From: Acidimicrobiaceae bacterium
GTDB taxonomy: Bacteria > Actinomycetota > Acidimicrobiia > Acidimicrobiales > UBA8190
Direction: 5' to 3'
Assembly (NCBI GenBank): GCA_003151475.1
Contig: PLXQ01000054.1
Coordinates: 169,228-233,227 of the forward strand
DNA: 64,000 bases
Shown here piece by piece: positions 47,501 to 56,067 of this stretch (position 1 is its first letter; each line of letters begins with the position of its first letter). Below the pieces are notes generated by a model. That model did not search any database. It was not told where the DNA came from and worked only from the letters and a program-made list of their open reading frames with translations. Both the position numbers and the translations under genes were made by a program.

Positions 47501-48942
47501 ATTCGCTTGCCCCGGCCCGTGCTGATCCCCTCCGACGCCAGCTCCAAGACGGCCTCGTAGTCGGAGTCCGCGAGCTCGGCGTAGGGGGCGGCCCGGCGGA
47601 CGAGGGCGAGCAGGTCTCCTTCGGCCCACTCCTCGGCCGCGGCGACCTCGGCCACGATCTGCTGGGCCAGGATGTCGAGAGGGGCGACGGGAGGATGGGT
47701 GGCATCGAGTCGGCCGCCGCGGACGGCCGCCAGCAGGGCCGCGCACTCGACCAGCTCGTCGCGGGTGAGGGGGAAGAGGATCCCCTCGGGTGTGCCCCGC
47801 CGGTTGTGGTTGGACCGACCGACCCTCTGCAGCAAGGTGGCGATGGCCCGGGGTGAGCCCACCTGGCAGACGAGCTCGACCGGACCGATATCGATGCCCA
47901 GCTCGAGCGAGGCGGTGGCCACCAGCGCCTGCAGGTCCCCGGCGCGCAGCCGGCTCTCCACCCGCTGCCGCCTGTCTTTGGAGAGGCTCCCGTGGTGGGC
48001 GGCCACATGGTCGGGCCCGAGCCGCTCGGCCAGCAGGTGGGCGAGCCGCTCGGACATACGCCGGGTGTTCACGAAGACGAGGGTGGTCCGGTGGGCCCGG
48101 ACGTGCTCAGCGATCCGGTCGATGATCTCGCCGAACTGCTCGGTGGAGGCCACGGCCGAGAGCTCGGTCTCGGGGAGCTCGATGGAGATGTCGAGCCGCC
48201 GGGCATGGCCGCAGTCGACGATGGCAGTGGACCGGCCGTCGCCCACGCCGGACAACAACCGGGCCGTCTCCTCGATGGGCCTCTGGGTGGCCGACAGCCC
48301 GATCCGCTGGGCCCGGCGCCCGACCTGCAGGTGCTCGAGCCGTTCCAGAGTGAGCGCCAGGTGCGATCCCCGTTTGTCCCGGGCCAGGGCATGGATCTCG
48401 TCCACGATGACCGTCTGCACCTGGGCCAGCGCCGCCCGGCTCTTCTGGGCCGTGACCAGCAGGTAGAGGCTCTCGGGGGTGGTCACCAAGAAGGTGGGCG
48501 GGTCCTTCACCATGGCGGCTCGGGCCCCGGGCGTGGTGTCGCCCGTCCTGACGGCCACCGTTATCGGAGGAACAGCCAGGCCCAGCGCCCGTGCCTCCTC
48601 GGCGATCTCGGCCAGGGGGCCCTCGAGGTTCTGGTGGATGTCGACGGCCAGGGCCTTCAGGGGCGAGACGTAGACGAGCCGGGTCGCCCCCGGCACCAGC
48701 TCACCGGCATCGTGGGCCCGGTAGGCGGCATCGATGGCCACCAGGAAGCCGGTCAGGGTCTTGCCTGATCCGGTGGGGGAGGCGATTAGCGTGTCTGTAC
48801 CGGTTCTGATGAGCGGCCAGCCCTCGGCTTGAGGGGCGGTCGGCCCCTCGGGGAATCGACGGCGGAACCAGCCGGCCACGGCCGGGTGGAAGCCCTCGCT
48901 GCCGGTCTGGGGTAGCGGGGTTTCGCTCCGCACGGTGCTCAC
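44515..48942 (-). CDS. lhr: Lhr-family ATP-dependent helicase
   Basis: A 1475-residue superfamily 2 DNA helicase of the long Lhr type, used in DNA repair. Motif I is SPTGSGKT (about residue 52), motif II is VDEIHALARDKRG, motif III is SATQRP, and motif VI is QRVGRSNH. The winged-helix and long Lhr C-terminal domain follow, with a large part unique to Lhr. A linker of four DGTSP repeats lies near residue 615. The GTG at 48942 was chosen because the reading frame before it has no similarity. Lhr unwinds DNA 3' to 5'. The neighbouring lon gene is divergent. Confidence 0.93.
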   Translation of the reverse strand: MSTVRSETPLPQTGSEGFHPAVAGWFRRRFPEGPTAPQAEGWPLIRTGTDTLIASPTGSGKTLTGFLVAIDAAYRAHDAGELVPGATRLVYVSPLKALAVDIHQNLEGPLAEIAEEARALGLAVPPITVAVRTGDTTPGARAAMVKDPPTFLVTTPESLYLLVTAQKSRAALAQVQTVIVDEIHALARDKRGSHLALTLERLEHLQVGRRAQRIGLSATQRPIEETARLLSGVGDGRSTAIVDCGHARRLDISIELPETELSAVASTEQFGEIIDRIAEHVRAHRTTLVFVNTRRMSERLAHLLAERLGPDHVAAHHGSLSKDRRQRVESRLRAGDLQALVATASLELGIDIGPVELVCQVGSPRAIATLLQRVGRSNHNRRGTPEGILFPLTRDELVECAALLAAVRGGRLDATHPPVAPLDILAQQIVAEVAAAEEWAEGDLLALVRRAAPYAELADSDYEAVLELASEGISTGRGKRMSYLHRDRVNSILRPRRGARLAALTSGGAIAEVGDYRVILEPDDTPVGSVNEDFAIESMVGDVFLLGTHSWRIKRVSQGEVRVVDAEGAQPTIPFWVGEAPSRTEELSEEVSILRRAVGQILAPAPDGTSPDGTSPDGTSPDGTSPDAAGEDARRRLAARHVEEACGLAPADARQLVDYLAAGLGGLGVLPTSDDIVFERFFDEAGGMQMVVHAPLGGRINKGFGLALRKKFCATFDFELQAAANDDALLLSLGPQHSFPLDSAPKMLRSETAPTALEQAVLASPMFTSRWRWNLNRSLAVLRFRGGRKNPLPIQRMESDDLMAAVFPALAACQENAAAGPVQIPDHLLVRQTLYDCLHEAMDVDGLVEMLRSLESGATRVHFVESTEPSVFSHEILNGKPYTFLDDAPLEERRSRAVQMRRGLPLEATALAQLDPDAVLRVRTEAAPDIRGPEELHDLLLSLVVLRPQPDYESWFATLSETGRALEVTVGGTADRLWSALERRGSVEALFPEARFHPDARLPESLAAGARPDADVACADALRGHLDVTGPVTVAILAARTALAESRVKVGLARLEAEGFVLRGSFDPGLAAQDTDRVEGNEQWCARRLLARIHAYTQHTLRREIEPVTAQDLMRFLLRWQHVAPGTQRLGRAGVMAVVDQLQGFEIAAGAWEEAILPARVESYQQRFLDDLCLSGELVWGRLALRLDADDDSPRRGSATPSRATPVTFALRQDLPWLLQGTRGDALASGPPHGAGRDVLDALRARGAMFHSELGQATGRLPVEVEEGLWDLVARGIVTADGFQAVRSLLSARQAWKRRHRHEQRNRLGGRRAPTLREGGEGRWSLLPVPGKTEDPDALAEQVAGQLLARWGVVFWDLMARENLALPWREVVWALRRLEARGLVRGGRFVTGFAGEQYALPEAIEELRRVRRTARTRETVRLNAADPLNLIGIVLPGPRVTAVRTNSIAYCDGLPVADGQPASIPTDEDVPAASG
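47062..47132. repeat. 15-bp in-frame tandem repeat in lhr
   Basis: The unit GCCGTCAGGTGAGGT occurs four times without change and a fifth time in partial form. On the minus strand it encodes four DGTSP pentapeptides in a disordered linker. Length changes would keep the reading frame. Confidence 0.88.
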
Positions 48943-49001
48943 CCTGCTCAGGGTACCGGTGAGCTGTGTCAGCGGCCCCGGGGAATCGGTGGCCCTCCAG
49001 A

Positions 49002-49021
49002 TTGGTTGTATGTGCAACGAA
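49002..49021. promoter_or_regulatory. Inverted repeat upstream of lon
   Basis: TTGGTTG-TATGTG-CAACGAA is a 7-bp inverted repeat with one mismatch and a 6-base centre, 44-50 bases before the lon start. It is placed as an operator for a stress regulator would be. It does not match the HspR (HAIR) or LexA consensus that I know. It also lies between lon and the divergent lhr gene. Confidence 0.4.
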
Positions 49022-49065
49022 ACAGGGCGTTCCCGGCGGTCATAGGGGGCTCCCCGGCGAAAGAG

Positions 49066-51420
49066 ATGACAATGGCAGAACTGAACCAAACCTTGCCGCT
49101 ACTACCGCTTACCTCGGGTGTCGCGCTCCCGGGGATGGTCTTTACCCTGGCGCTCGAGACTGACGAGGCCCGGGCGGCGGCTGACGCCGCCGGTGCCGCG
49201 GGAGGCCAGCTCGTGCTCGTCCCCCACCTCGACGGCCGCTATTCCTCGATCGGCGTCCTGGCCGAGATCCTCGAAGTGGGCGACCTGCCCGGCGGACCCC
49301 GGGCCATGATGGTGCGCGGGGCCGAGCGCGTCACCATCGGCACCGCCGCGCCCGGCACGGGGACAGCCCTCTGGGTCCAGATCGAGCCGGTGACCGAGGG
49401 TCCCGTCACGGCCGAGGCCACTGAGCTCGCCCGCGAATACCGGGCCGTGCTTGAGAACATCCTCATCACCCGGGGTGCCCGCCGTATGGCCGAGCGTCTC
49501 CGTGAGGTGACCGAACCCTCTCTGGTGGCCGACCTCTCGGGCTACTCGCCCGACCTGTCGCTGGCCCAGAAGGTCGAGATCTTGGAGACCGTCGACGTCG
49601 AGGCGCGGTTGCGCCTGGTCATCGGCTGGGCCCGGGAGACCTTCGCCGATCTGACCCTGCGGGACCAGATCAAGTCCAACGTCGAGGAGGGCATGGAGAA
49701 GACCCAACGCGAATTCCTCCTCCGCCGCCAGCTCGACGCCATCCGCAAGGAGCTGAACGGCCTCGACGGTGCCACCGATGAGGGCACTGTGGAGGACTAC
49801 CGGGCGAAGATCGAGGCACGCGACCTACCGGAGGACGTCCGTACGGCTGTGCTGCGCGAGATCGACAAGCTCGATCGGACGACCGAGCAGAATCCCGAGA
49901 ACGGCTGGATCCGCACCTGGCTCGACACCGTCCTCGAGATCCCCTGGGGCATCGTCTCCGAGGACAACCTCGACGTCACCGACGCGGCGCGCATCCTCGA
50001 CGAGGACCACGAAGGTCTCACCGATGTGAAAGAGCGCATCTTGGAGCACCTGGCTGTTCGGGCTCTCCAGCACGAGCGCGGCCTCGTCCCCGTGGGACGG
50101 CGCGGCGCCGGTGCCATCCTCGCCCTCGTCGGTCCCCCCGGCGTGGGAAAGACCTCGCTCGGCGAGTCGGTGGCCCGCGCCCTCGGACGCAAGTTCGTCC
50201 GGGTCTCACTCGGTGGTGTCCGTGACGAGGCCGAGATCCGTGGACATCGTCGTACCTACGTCGGTGCCCAGCCGGGCCGTCTGGTCCGGGCACTGCGGGA
50301 AGCGGGGACCATGAACCCGGTCATCCTCTTGGACGAAGTGGACAAGCTCGGTGCCGACTACCGGGGCGATCCCTCGTCGGCTCTGCTTGAGGTCCTCGAC
50401 CCGGCCCAGAACCACACCTTCCGTGACCACTACCTCGAGGTGGAGCTCGACCTCTCGAAGGTCCTCTTCCTGTCGACGGCCAACGTCATGGACACCATCC
50501 CCGGTCCGCTATTGGACAGGATGGAGGTCATCCGTCTCGACGGCTACACCGAGGAGGAGAAGCTCTCCATCGCCCGTCACCATCTCTTGCGTCGCCAGCT
50601 CGAGCGCACCGCGCTCCGGCCCGACGAAGTGGAGGTGACCGATGAGGCGCTGCGCTCCATCTCGGCCGACTACACCCGGGAGGCCGGGGTCCGGAACTTG
50701 GAGCGTGAGATCGGCCGGTTGCTGCGCAAGGTGGCGACCAAGCTGGTCTCCGGTGAGGTCACCGCACCCGTGGTGGTCGACGACGTCCGCCCTTGGCTCG
50801 GCCGGGCCCGCTTCTTCTTCGAAGCGGCCGACCGCACCGCCGTTCCCGGCGTGGCCACCGGACTGGCCGTCACGGGAGTGGGAGGCGATGTCCTGTTCAT
50901 CGAAGCGACCTCGATGGACGGTACCGAGGGCCTCACCCTCACCGGACAGCTGGGTGACGTCATGAAGGAGTCGGCGGAGATCGCCCTCTCTTACGTGCGG
51001 TCCCACGCGGCCGAGCTCGGCATCGCCCCCGATGCCTTCACCGGTCGGCGCTTCCATCTCCACGTCCCCGCCGGCGCAGTTCCGAAGGACGGCCCCTCGG
51101 CCGGGGTCACCATGACCACGGCCCTTGTCAGCCTCCTGCGGGACCGCCCGGTCAAGTCCACCTTGGGTATGACCGGTGAGGTCACCCTCCAGGGACGGGT
51201 CTTGCCCATCGGCGGCGTCAAGCAGAAGGTTCTCGCCGCCCACCGCGCCGGCCTCACCGAAGTCGTCCTCCCGGCCCGAAACGGTCCGGATCTGGAAGAC
51301 GTCCCCGAGGCCGTCAGGGAGCAGATGACCTTCCATCTGGCCGAGGAGATCGGCGAGGTCCTGTCAGCGGCGCTGGCTGACCCCGCCGCCGCCGAAGCGG
51401 CCGTCGATCGCGCCGCTTGA
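49066..51420 (+). CDS. lon: ATP-dependent Lon protease
   Basis: A 784-residue LonA protease that degrades damaged and regulatory proteins in the cytoplasm. The N-terminal substrate-binding domain (LPLLPLTSGVALPGMVFTLAL) is followed by the AAA+ module with Walker A GPPGVGKTSLGESVARAL and Walker B VILLDEVDKLG. The protease domain has the catalytic serine in PKDGPSAGVTM (Ser678) and the lysine in VKQKVLAAH (Lys721), 43 residues apart as in E. coli Lon. The start may be the ATG at 49066 or 49072; neither has a strong ribosome-binding site. Divergent from lhr. Confidence 0.96.
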   Translation: MTMAELNQTLPLLPLTSGVALPGMVFTLALETDEARAAADAAGAAGGQLVLVPHLDGRYSSIGVLAEILEVGDLPGGPRAMMVRGAERVTIGTAAPGTGTALWVQIEPVTEGPVTAEATELAREYRAVLENILITRGARRMAERLREVTEPSLVADLSGYSPDLSLAQKVEILETVDVEARLRLVIGWARETFADLTLRDQIKSNVEEGMEKTQREFLLRRQLDAIRKELNGLDGATDEGTVEDYRAKIEARDLPEDVRTAVLREIDKLDRTTEQNPENGWIRTWLDTVLEIPWGIVSEDNLDVTDAARILDEDHEGLTDVKERILEHLAVRALQHERGLVPVGRRGAGAILALVGPPGVGKTSLGESVARALGRKFVRVSLGGVRDEAEIRGHRRTYVGAQPGRLVRALREAGTMNPVILLDEVDKLGADYRGDPSSALLEVLDPAQNHTFRDHYLEVELDLSKVLFLSTANVMDTIPGPLLDRMEVIRLDGYTEEEKLSIARHHLLRRQLERTALRPDEVEVTDEALRSISADYTREAGVRNLEREIGRLLRKVATKLVSGEVTAPVVVDDVRPWLGRARFFFEAADRTAVPGVATGLAVTGVGGDVLFIEATSMDGTEGLTLTGQLGDVMKESAEIALSYVRSHAAELGIAPDAFTGRRFHLHVPAGAVPKDGPSAGVTMTTALVSLLRDRPVKSTLGMTGEVTLQGRVLPIGGVKQKVLAAHRAGLTEVVLPARNGPDLEDVPEAVREQMTFHLAEEIGEVLSAALADPAAAEAAVDRAA

Positions 51421-51459
51421 AAAGCGTCGCCTGATATCGCCGCCTGACAGCGCCGCCGT
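51412..51459 (+). repeat. Echoes of the lon stop codon
   Basis: The lon end GCCGCTTGA is followed by TCGCCTGA at 51428-51435 and CCGCCTGA at 51441-51448, and then by GCGCCGCCG. The TGA spacing is 15 and 13 bases. Confidence 0.6.
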
Positions 51460-51586
51460 CACCGGTCCCCCTGCCTTCGGGCCCCGCCCCGGGCGCGTCC
51501 ATCGACGTGCCCGGGGCGCCCGACTGGCACACTGGAATGCCGAAACGGTCCCCGTTACGGGAACCGTGCGGTAAAGGGGGACTCCC

Positions 51587-53041
51587 ATGGCTTTTTCCTC
51601 TGGTGCGCCTACGGTGGCGGCACCCGTCCTCGTGGCCTTCGTCGGTCCGGCCCCGCAGCGACGTCTCACCGTCTTCTTCCGCATCATCCTCATCATCCCC
51701 GTCGCCATCGTCTCGATCTTCATCTACATCGCCGCCTTCGTGATCACGGTGATCTCGTGGTTCGCCGCGCTCTTCATCGGCCGGCTCCCTCGCTTCGCCG
51801 CCGAGTTCCTCCCGGGCTTCGTCCGGTGGGTCACGAGAGTGACCTCGTACTTCTACTTGATGACGGACAAGTACCCGCCGTTCACCCTCGAGGACGACGC
51901 CACCTATCCCGTCCGGGTCAGTCTCCAGCCGGGACCTCTGAACCGGTGGGCCGTCCTCTTCCGCATCATCCTCATCATCCCCGCCAGCATCGTCTCGGGC
52001 GTCGTCCAGAACGGAACCTCCTCCCTCGTGGCCTTCGTCACCTGGGTGATCGTTCTGGTGAACGGCAGCATGCCGCCGGCGCTCTTCCAGGCCCTCTCGG
52101 CCGCCATCCGTTACCAGACGAGGGTGACCGGTTACTTCGTCATGGCGACCTCGGAGTACCCCTGGGGCCTGTTCGGCGACGTCGACACCACCGTTTTCGG
52201 CGCCTCGGCCGCCTACGGCGCCTACGGAGTGCCCGGTGCCTACGGCGCGCCGCCCCCGGCACCCGGGACCTCCGGCGCACCACCGGCACCGACGCCCGGA
52301 ACCTACGGCGCACCACCGGCACCGACGCCGGGAACCTACGGCGCCCCGCCCACGGTCGGCAGCTACAGCCCGCCCCCTCCACCTGACCCGGCGGCGGGTT
52401 TCCTCTCGGCGCCGCAGTCGGCCGCCGCCCCCGTGCCGCCCACCCTTCCGGGAGTGGCCTTCACCTTCGGCGGCCCCGGCTATCTCTGGGGCTACACCGA
52501 CGACCGTTCGCACTGTGGCATCTGGTCGGCCACCGACCTCACGGCGCCGCCGCAGATGTGGCCCATCGGCGACCAGGGAGAGGGTTGGGCACGGTTCCGG
52601 GACCTCGAGCCGAACGCCGTCGCCCTCGCCGATCCCACCCCACCTCCGGCGGCCAACGCTTGGGAGCCGGCCGCCACGTCCTACGGCGCTCCGCCGCCGC
52701 CGACGTTCGCCGCCGCGCCCTCCCCGACGAGCGCGTCGCCGGCCGACGATCCGTACTGGCGGATCGTGCTGTCGAGTGGTGCCCGGCAGCTGATGGTTGT
52801 CTTCCTGGTCCTCGGCGTCATCTTCTCGTTCACCAACCGAGGCGTCTTCTTCCGGCGTACGACCCCGAACACCGCCGTGGCCAGCATTCGGGCCCCGGGT
52901 GTCGTCCGGTCACTTCCGTCGTCGGTCACGATCCACCCGACGTCCGGGCCTTTCGTCCGAACGACGAGCTCGATAGCGCTACCGGCCCGGGCTTCGGCTA
53001 CCCCCGTGTGGTCTGTGCCGTCGTCGCGTCCCGCACGCTGA
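51587..53041 (+). CDS. DUF4389-domain membrane protein with Pro/Gly/Tyr-rich linker
   Basis: A 484-residue protein. Residues about 20-200 hold two DUF4389 halves, each with a RLTVFFRIILIIP or RWAVLFRIILIIP start, a transmembrane segment and YFYLMTDKYPPF or YFVMATSEYPWG. A tandem PGTYGAPPAPT repeat runs from about 210 to 265. Then comes a soluble segment (FTFGGPGYLWGYTDDRSHCGIW) that is not related to DUF4389, followed by a final membrane helix (LMVVFLVLGVIFSF). The function of DUF4389 is unknown. The ATG at 51587 is preceded by AAAGGGGGA. A terminator follows the gene. Confidence 0.82.
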   Translation: MAFSSGAPTVAAPVLVAFVGPAPQRRLTVFFRIILIIPVAIVSIFIYIAAFVITVISWFAALFIGRLPRFAAEFLPGFVRWVTRVTSYFYLMTDKYPPFTLEDDATYPVRVSLQPGPLNRWAVLFRIILIIPASIVSGVVQNGTSSLVAFVTWVIVLVNGSMPPALFQALSAAIRYQTRVTGYFVMATSEYPWGLFGDVDTTVFGASAAYGAYGVPGAYGAPPPAPGTSGAPPAPTPGTYGAPPAPTPGTYGAPPTVGSYSPPPPPDPAAGFLSAPQSAAAPVPPTLPGVAFTFGGPGYLWGYTDDRSHCGIWSATDLTAPPQMWPIGDQGEGWARFRDLEPNAVALADPTPPPAANAWEPAATSYGAPPPPTFAAAPSPTSASPADDPYWRIVLSSGARQLMVVFLVLGVIFSFTNRGVFFRRTTPNTAVASIRAPGVVRSLPSSVTIHPTSGPFVRTTSSIALPARASATPVWSVPSSRPAR

Positions 53042-53415
53042 CGGTCTCGGAGAGCCTCCAGGTCCCTCTCCGACCGGCCCCGCTGACGGGGCGGGGCCGA
53101 GGGGCTTATGCACAGGCGAGCGGGCCATAAGGGTCCGGGACACCTTCCCCTCGCATACCGTTGGCCGTCCCGTCACGCAGCCGTCACTGCTGGTTCACTC
53201 TGGGCGGGCCTATCCACACCCATGTGGACGCCGGTCGACCTGCGGGGAAACCGGTTCCGGGGTCGATCCCACCGGGCTGGTGAAGCGCTGGGCGGCGCAG
53301 CAGAGCCACTATGCGATCGGATCTCGGCCGGCGTCGAGGCGGCCAGGTCAGCACCGACGACTTCGCCCTCGCCGTGTGAGACTGGCCGCACGACGGTGGG
53401 GGAGGGCGGCCCGAC
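53042..53415. other. Intergenic region after the DUF4389 gene
   Basis: Besides the terminator at 53075-53099, this stretch has no supported gene. Short frames on both strands are GC-driven shadows. I see no promoter that is clearly better than chance before the dehalogenase start. Confidence 0.4.
53075..53099 (+). terminator. Hairpin terminator after the DUF4389 gene
   Basis: CGGCCCCG (53075-53082) pairs exactly with CGGGGCCG (53092-53099), with a 9-base loop. The very stable 8-bp GC stem lies 34 bases after the stop codon. It lacks a T-tract, as is common in high-GC actinobacteria. Confidence 0.6.
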
Positions 53416-54387
53416 ATGGACGTGGTGCGGACACCCGATGCGCGTTTCGCCGACCTCCCCGGATATCGCTACCCCCCGTGCTACGTGGAGGTCGGATCGA
53501 AAGCCACCGGACCCCTGCGCATGCACTACGTCGAGGCGGGCCCGCCTGACGCCGACCCCGTGCTGCTCCTGCACGGCCAACCGACCTGGTCCTATCTCTA
53601 CCGTCACGTGATCGACGCGCTGGCCGACGCCGGTCACTGGGTGATCGCCCCTGATGCCATCGGTTTCGGCCGTTCCGACAAGCCCACCGACAGGTTGGAG
53701 TACACCTTCGGCCGTCATATCGAATGGACGGCCCGCCTGGTTGGGGCTCTCGATCTCCGGCGTATCACGCTGGTGGTCCAGGACTGGGGTGGTCCCATCG
53801 GCCTGGCCGTCCTGGCCGCCGAGCCTGAACGCTTCGCCCGCGTCGTTGTCACCAACACCATCCTCCACACCTCCGACCCCGCCCTCGCCGGCCGGCTGGG
53901 CTGGGCCAATCACGCGCTGGACGACGGTCGGGTCGTGCTCCAGGAGGCCCTCGTCGACTACGTGTCGTTCACCCAACGCGCCCCGGTTCTTCGCGCCAGC
54001 GACTTCGTCTCCTTCGCCACCGCCACCGACGCGCCCCGACCCGTTCTCGACGCCTATGACGCCCCCTTCCCCGACGAGTCCTTCCAGGCCGGGATGCGGC
54101 AGTTCCCGTCGCTCATCCCCCTCACCCGCAACGATCCCGGGGCCGCCGTCAACCGCGCCACCTGGAGCGCGCTCGGGCAGTTCTTCCGTCCCTTCCTCAC
54201 GGCCTACTCCGACGGCGACGAGGCCAGCGCCGGCTGGGCCGAGATCTTCCAGGAGCGTGTCCCCGGAGCACAGGGACAACGCCACCCCACGATCGTCGGG
54301 GCCGGTCATTTCGTCCCGGAGGACAAGGGCACCGAGCTCGGTGACATCGTGGCCCGCTTCATCGCCGCCAATCCCGTCGCGCTGTGA
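53416..54387 (+). CDS. Haloalkane dehalogenase-like alpha/beta hydrolase
   Basis: A 323-residue protein resembling the DhlA branch of haloalkane dehalogenases. The nucleophile elbow is VVQDWGGPIGL with Asp123 and the halide-binding Trp124. LLHGQPTWSYLYRHVIDAL is the oxyanion region, VIAPDAIGFGRSDKP follows, and GAGHFVPEDKG contains the catalytic His298. It would hydrolyse a carbon-halogen bond to alcohol and halide, although closely related proteins sometimes have other hydrolase activity. The start at 53416 matches the family length. Its neighbours give no hint of substrate. Confidence 0.88.
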   Translation: MDVVRTPDARFADLPGYRYPPCYVEVGSKATGPLRMHYVEAGPPDADPVLLLHGQPTWSYLYRHVIDALADAGHWVIAPDAIGFGRSDKPTDRLEYTFGRHIEWTARLVGALDLRRITLVVQDWGGPIGLAVLAAEPERFARVVVTNTILHTSDPALAGRLGWANHALDDGRVVLQEALVDYVSFTQRAPVLRASDFVSFATATDAPRPVLDAYDAPFPDESFQAGMRQFPSLIPLTRNDPGAAVNRATWSALGQFFRPFLTAYSDGDEASAGWAEIFQERVPGAQGQRHPTIVGAGHFVPEDKGTELGDIVARFIAANPVAL

Positions 54388-54445
54388 CTGGCAGACGGTC
54401 AGACGGACGGCCGTCGTCGTAGGATTTGTCCCATGACATGACGGG

Positions 54446-54495
54446 TCGACGGCATCACTGATCGACGGCATCACTGATCGACGGCATCACACTGA
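54446..54495. repeat. 16-bp tandem repeat upstream of the NTF2-like gene
   Basis: TCGACGGCATCACTGA occurs at 54446-54461 and 54462-54477 without change, followed by an 18-bp variant with an extra AC at 54478-54495. A further partial copy begins at 54496. The array ends 22 bases before the GTG start of the next gene and contains two TGA triplets per strand region. Confidence 0.88.
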
Positions 54496-54517
54496 TCGAT
54501 GGCTAAGGGGAGAACCG

Positions 54518-54940
54518 GTGGACTGGCAGGCATGGGCTCGGAAGATGGAAGAGACCGACGGGGCCGACGCCTTCGAAGCCCTGTTCGCCACCGGCGGGTT
54601 GTTCAGCGACCCCGTCACCGCGTGGACCACCGATGTGCGCAAGGTGGCGAACGACACCGACAGCATCTTCCCGGACTGGCAACAGAGGATCGACACCATC
54701 CGCGGGGGAGACGACTGGGCCGTCTTCGAGTGGACGGGGACGGCAACCTTTCATCCGTCGGGCCCTGACGGACCGGGAATCCCCATCAAGATGGAAGGTG
54801 CCACCGTCGTCGAGGTGGACAACGAAGGTCGGGTCACCCGGTGGCGCGACTACCTCGACACGAACGAACCCACCCAGCAGATCCAGAACGGCATGACGGC
54901 CGCCGGCTTAGATCCCGGAGGCGCGCCTAAGCCGGCGTGA
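54518..54940 (+). CDS. NTF2/SnoaL-like protein
   Basis: A 140-residue protein with the compact cone-shaped NTF2 fold pattern: an N-terminal helix (WQAWARKMEETDGADAFEALF), VRKVANDTDSIFPDWQQRID, then strands ending in EVDNEGRVTRWRDYLD, a typical conserved C-terminal segment. Family members include limonene-epoxide hydrolases and polyketide cyclases. The GTG at 54518 has AAGGGGAGAA upstream. The acid-base pair of the epoxide hydrolases (RxxD-like RWRDYLD) appears to be present, but activity is uncertain. Confidence 0.78.
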   Translation: MDWQAWARKMEETDGADAFEALFATGGLFSDPVTAWTTDVRKVANDTDSIFPDWQQRIDTIRGGDDWAVFEWTGTATFHPSGPDGPGIPIKMEGATVVEVDNEGRVTRWRDYLDTNEPTQQIQNGMTAAGLDPGGAPKPA

Positions 54941-54949
54941 CGCCGGGGA

Positions 54950-55990
54950 TCAGGACAGAGCCGATGTGGCCGATAGTCCGTGATAGGGGCTGCCTGCTTC
55001 CTGCCACTGCTCGTAGAAGGTGAAGAAGGTCTGCCCGAAAGGGTCGTCGCCCATCAGCGGCATGGCCGCCCGGCGGATGGTGAAGTCGTAGGGCGCCAAT
55101 TGGGCGGCCGTCTCGAAGTGCCGCCGGGCCGCGTCCTCGTCTCCCTGCCGCAGGGCCTGGGTCGCCACCCGGAAGTGAAGGCGGGCGAGAACCTCGTCGT
55201 CGCTCAGGTCGGCTACGGCCTGTCGTGCCTCATCATCCGACAGAGGTTCCTGGCCGTCGTTGACCCAACGCCGGACGGCGTCGAGATGCGGTCCCGACTC
55301 CACCCCGGTGAACTCCTTGAAGAGGTCGGAGCCGAAGGCCACACCGTTGGGCCGCACGATCCGGTCGTTCTCGTCGATCCACACCACGGTCGGAACGTTG
55401 CTGATGGCGTAGAGCTCGGTCAACAGATGGTTCGGGTCGACGAGCACCGGATAGGTGATGCCGTCCACCCATGGCCGGACATCCTCGGCGGAGTTGTCGA
55501 TGGCCACGGCGATCACGGTGAAGTCCTCGTCGGCCAACTCGTCGTGCAGTTCCTGCCAACCGGGCAGGTCGTAACGGCAGCCGCACCAGCTGGCGAACGT
55601 CACGAGCAACTTCTTCTTGCCCTGCCATTCCCCGAGCCCGTGGGTGGTTCCCTCGAGGTCGCGCAGCTGGAAGTCCGGTGCCTCGAGCCCGTCGAGGGCC
55701 CGACGCCGTTCACCGGTCGGAAGCCCCAGCGCGGCGATGCCGGCGTCGGCGTCGACCACCACCGGTCGACCGAGGGCGGTCGCTACGGCGGCCACATCGA
55801 GCCGGCCGTTGACGCTCAGAGAAGCGGGATCCGACACGGGGACGCAGATGTCGCCCCGGCACAGGCCCTCGGGCTTGAGCTCCCAGCCGAGAGCGTCGTG
55901 GAAGGCGGAGGCGTCGACGAGCAGTCGCCCGCCGACGGTCGTCCCCGCGAGACCATGGGCTTCGTCGTCGATGATGGTCAGCTCGGACAT
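54950..55990 (-). CDS. TlpA/AhpC-like redoxin with extra N- and C-terminal domains
   Basis: A 346-residue protein. The first 100 residues form a distinct unit with GLCRGDICVPV, which has two cysteines four residues apart. Residues about 110-250 are a thioredoxin fold starting APDFQLRDLEG, with VTFASWCGCRYDLPGW at the redox site, and ISNVPTVVWIDENDRIV at the cis-proline. The C-terminal 90 residues are helical, TPR-like (ARLHFRVATQALRQGDEDAARRHFETA). No signal peptide is seen, so a cytoplasmic location is likely. CGC is an atypical active site. The start has a strong GGGGGGGAG. Confidence 0.82.
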   Translation of the reverse strand: MSELTIIDDEAHGLAGTTVGGRLLVDASAFHDALGWELKPEGLCRGDICVPVSDPASLSVNGRLDVAAVATALGRPVVVDADAGIAALGLPTGERRRALDGLEAPDFQLRDLEGTTHGLGEWQGKKKLLVTFASWCGCRYDLPGWQELHDELADEDFTVIAVAIDNSAEDVRPWVDGITYPVLVDPNHLLTELYAISNVPTVVWIDENDRIVRPNGVAFGSDLFKEFTGVESGPHLDAVRRWVNDGQEPLSDDEARQAVADLSDDEVLARLHFRVATQALRQGDEDAARRHFETAAQLAPYDFTIRRAAMPLMGDDPFGQTFFTFYEQWQEAGSPYHGLSATSALS

Positions 55991-56067
55991 CGGCTCCCCC
56001 CCCCACCCGTCGCAGGCATGGACGTCGGTGTTGCTGGTGCGGACGCTGGTGCGGACGCCCACTGATG

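Noticed and set aside
53108-53611. Open frame overlapping the start of the dehalogenase gene
   Set aside because: The Arg/Pro/Thr-rich product has no recognisable domain, and the frame runs into the certain dehalogenase gene.
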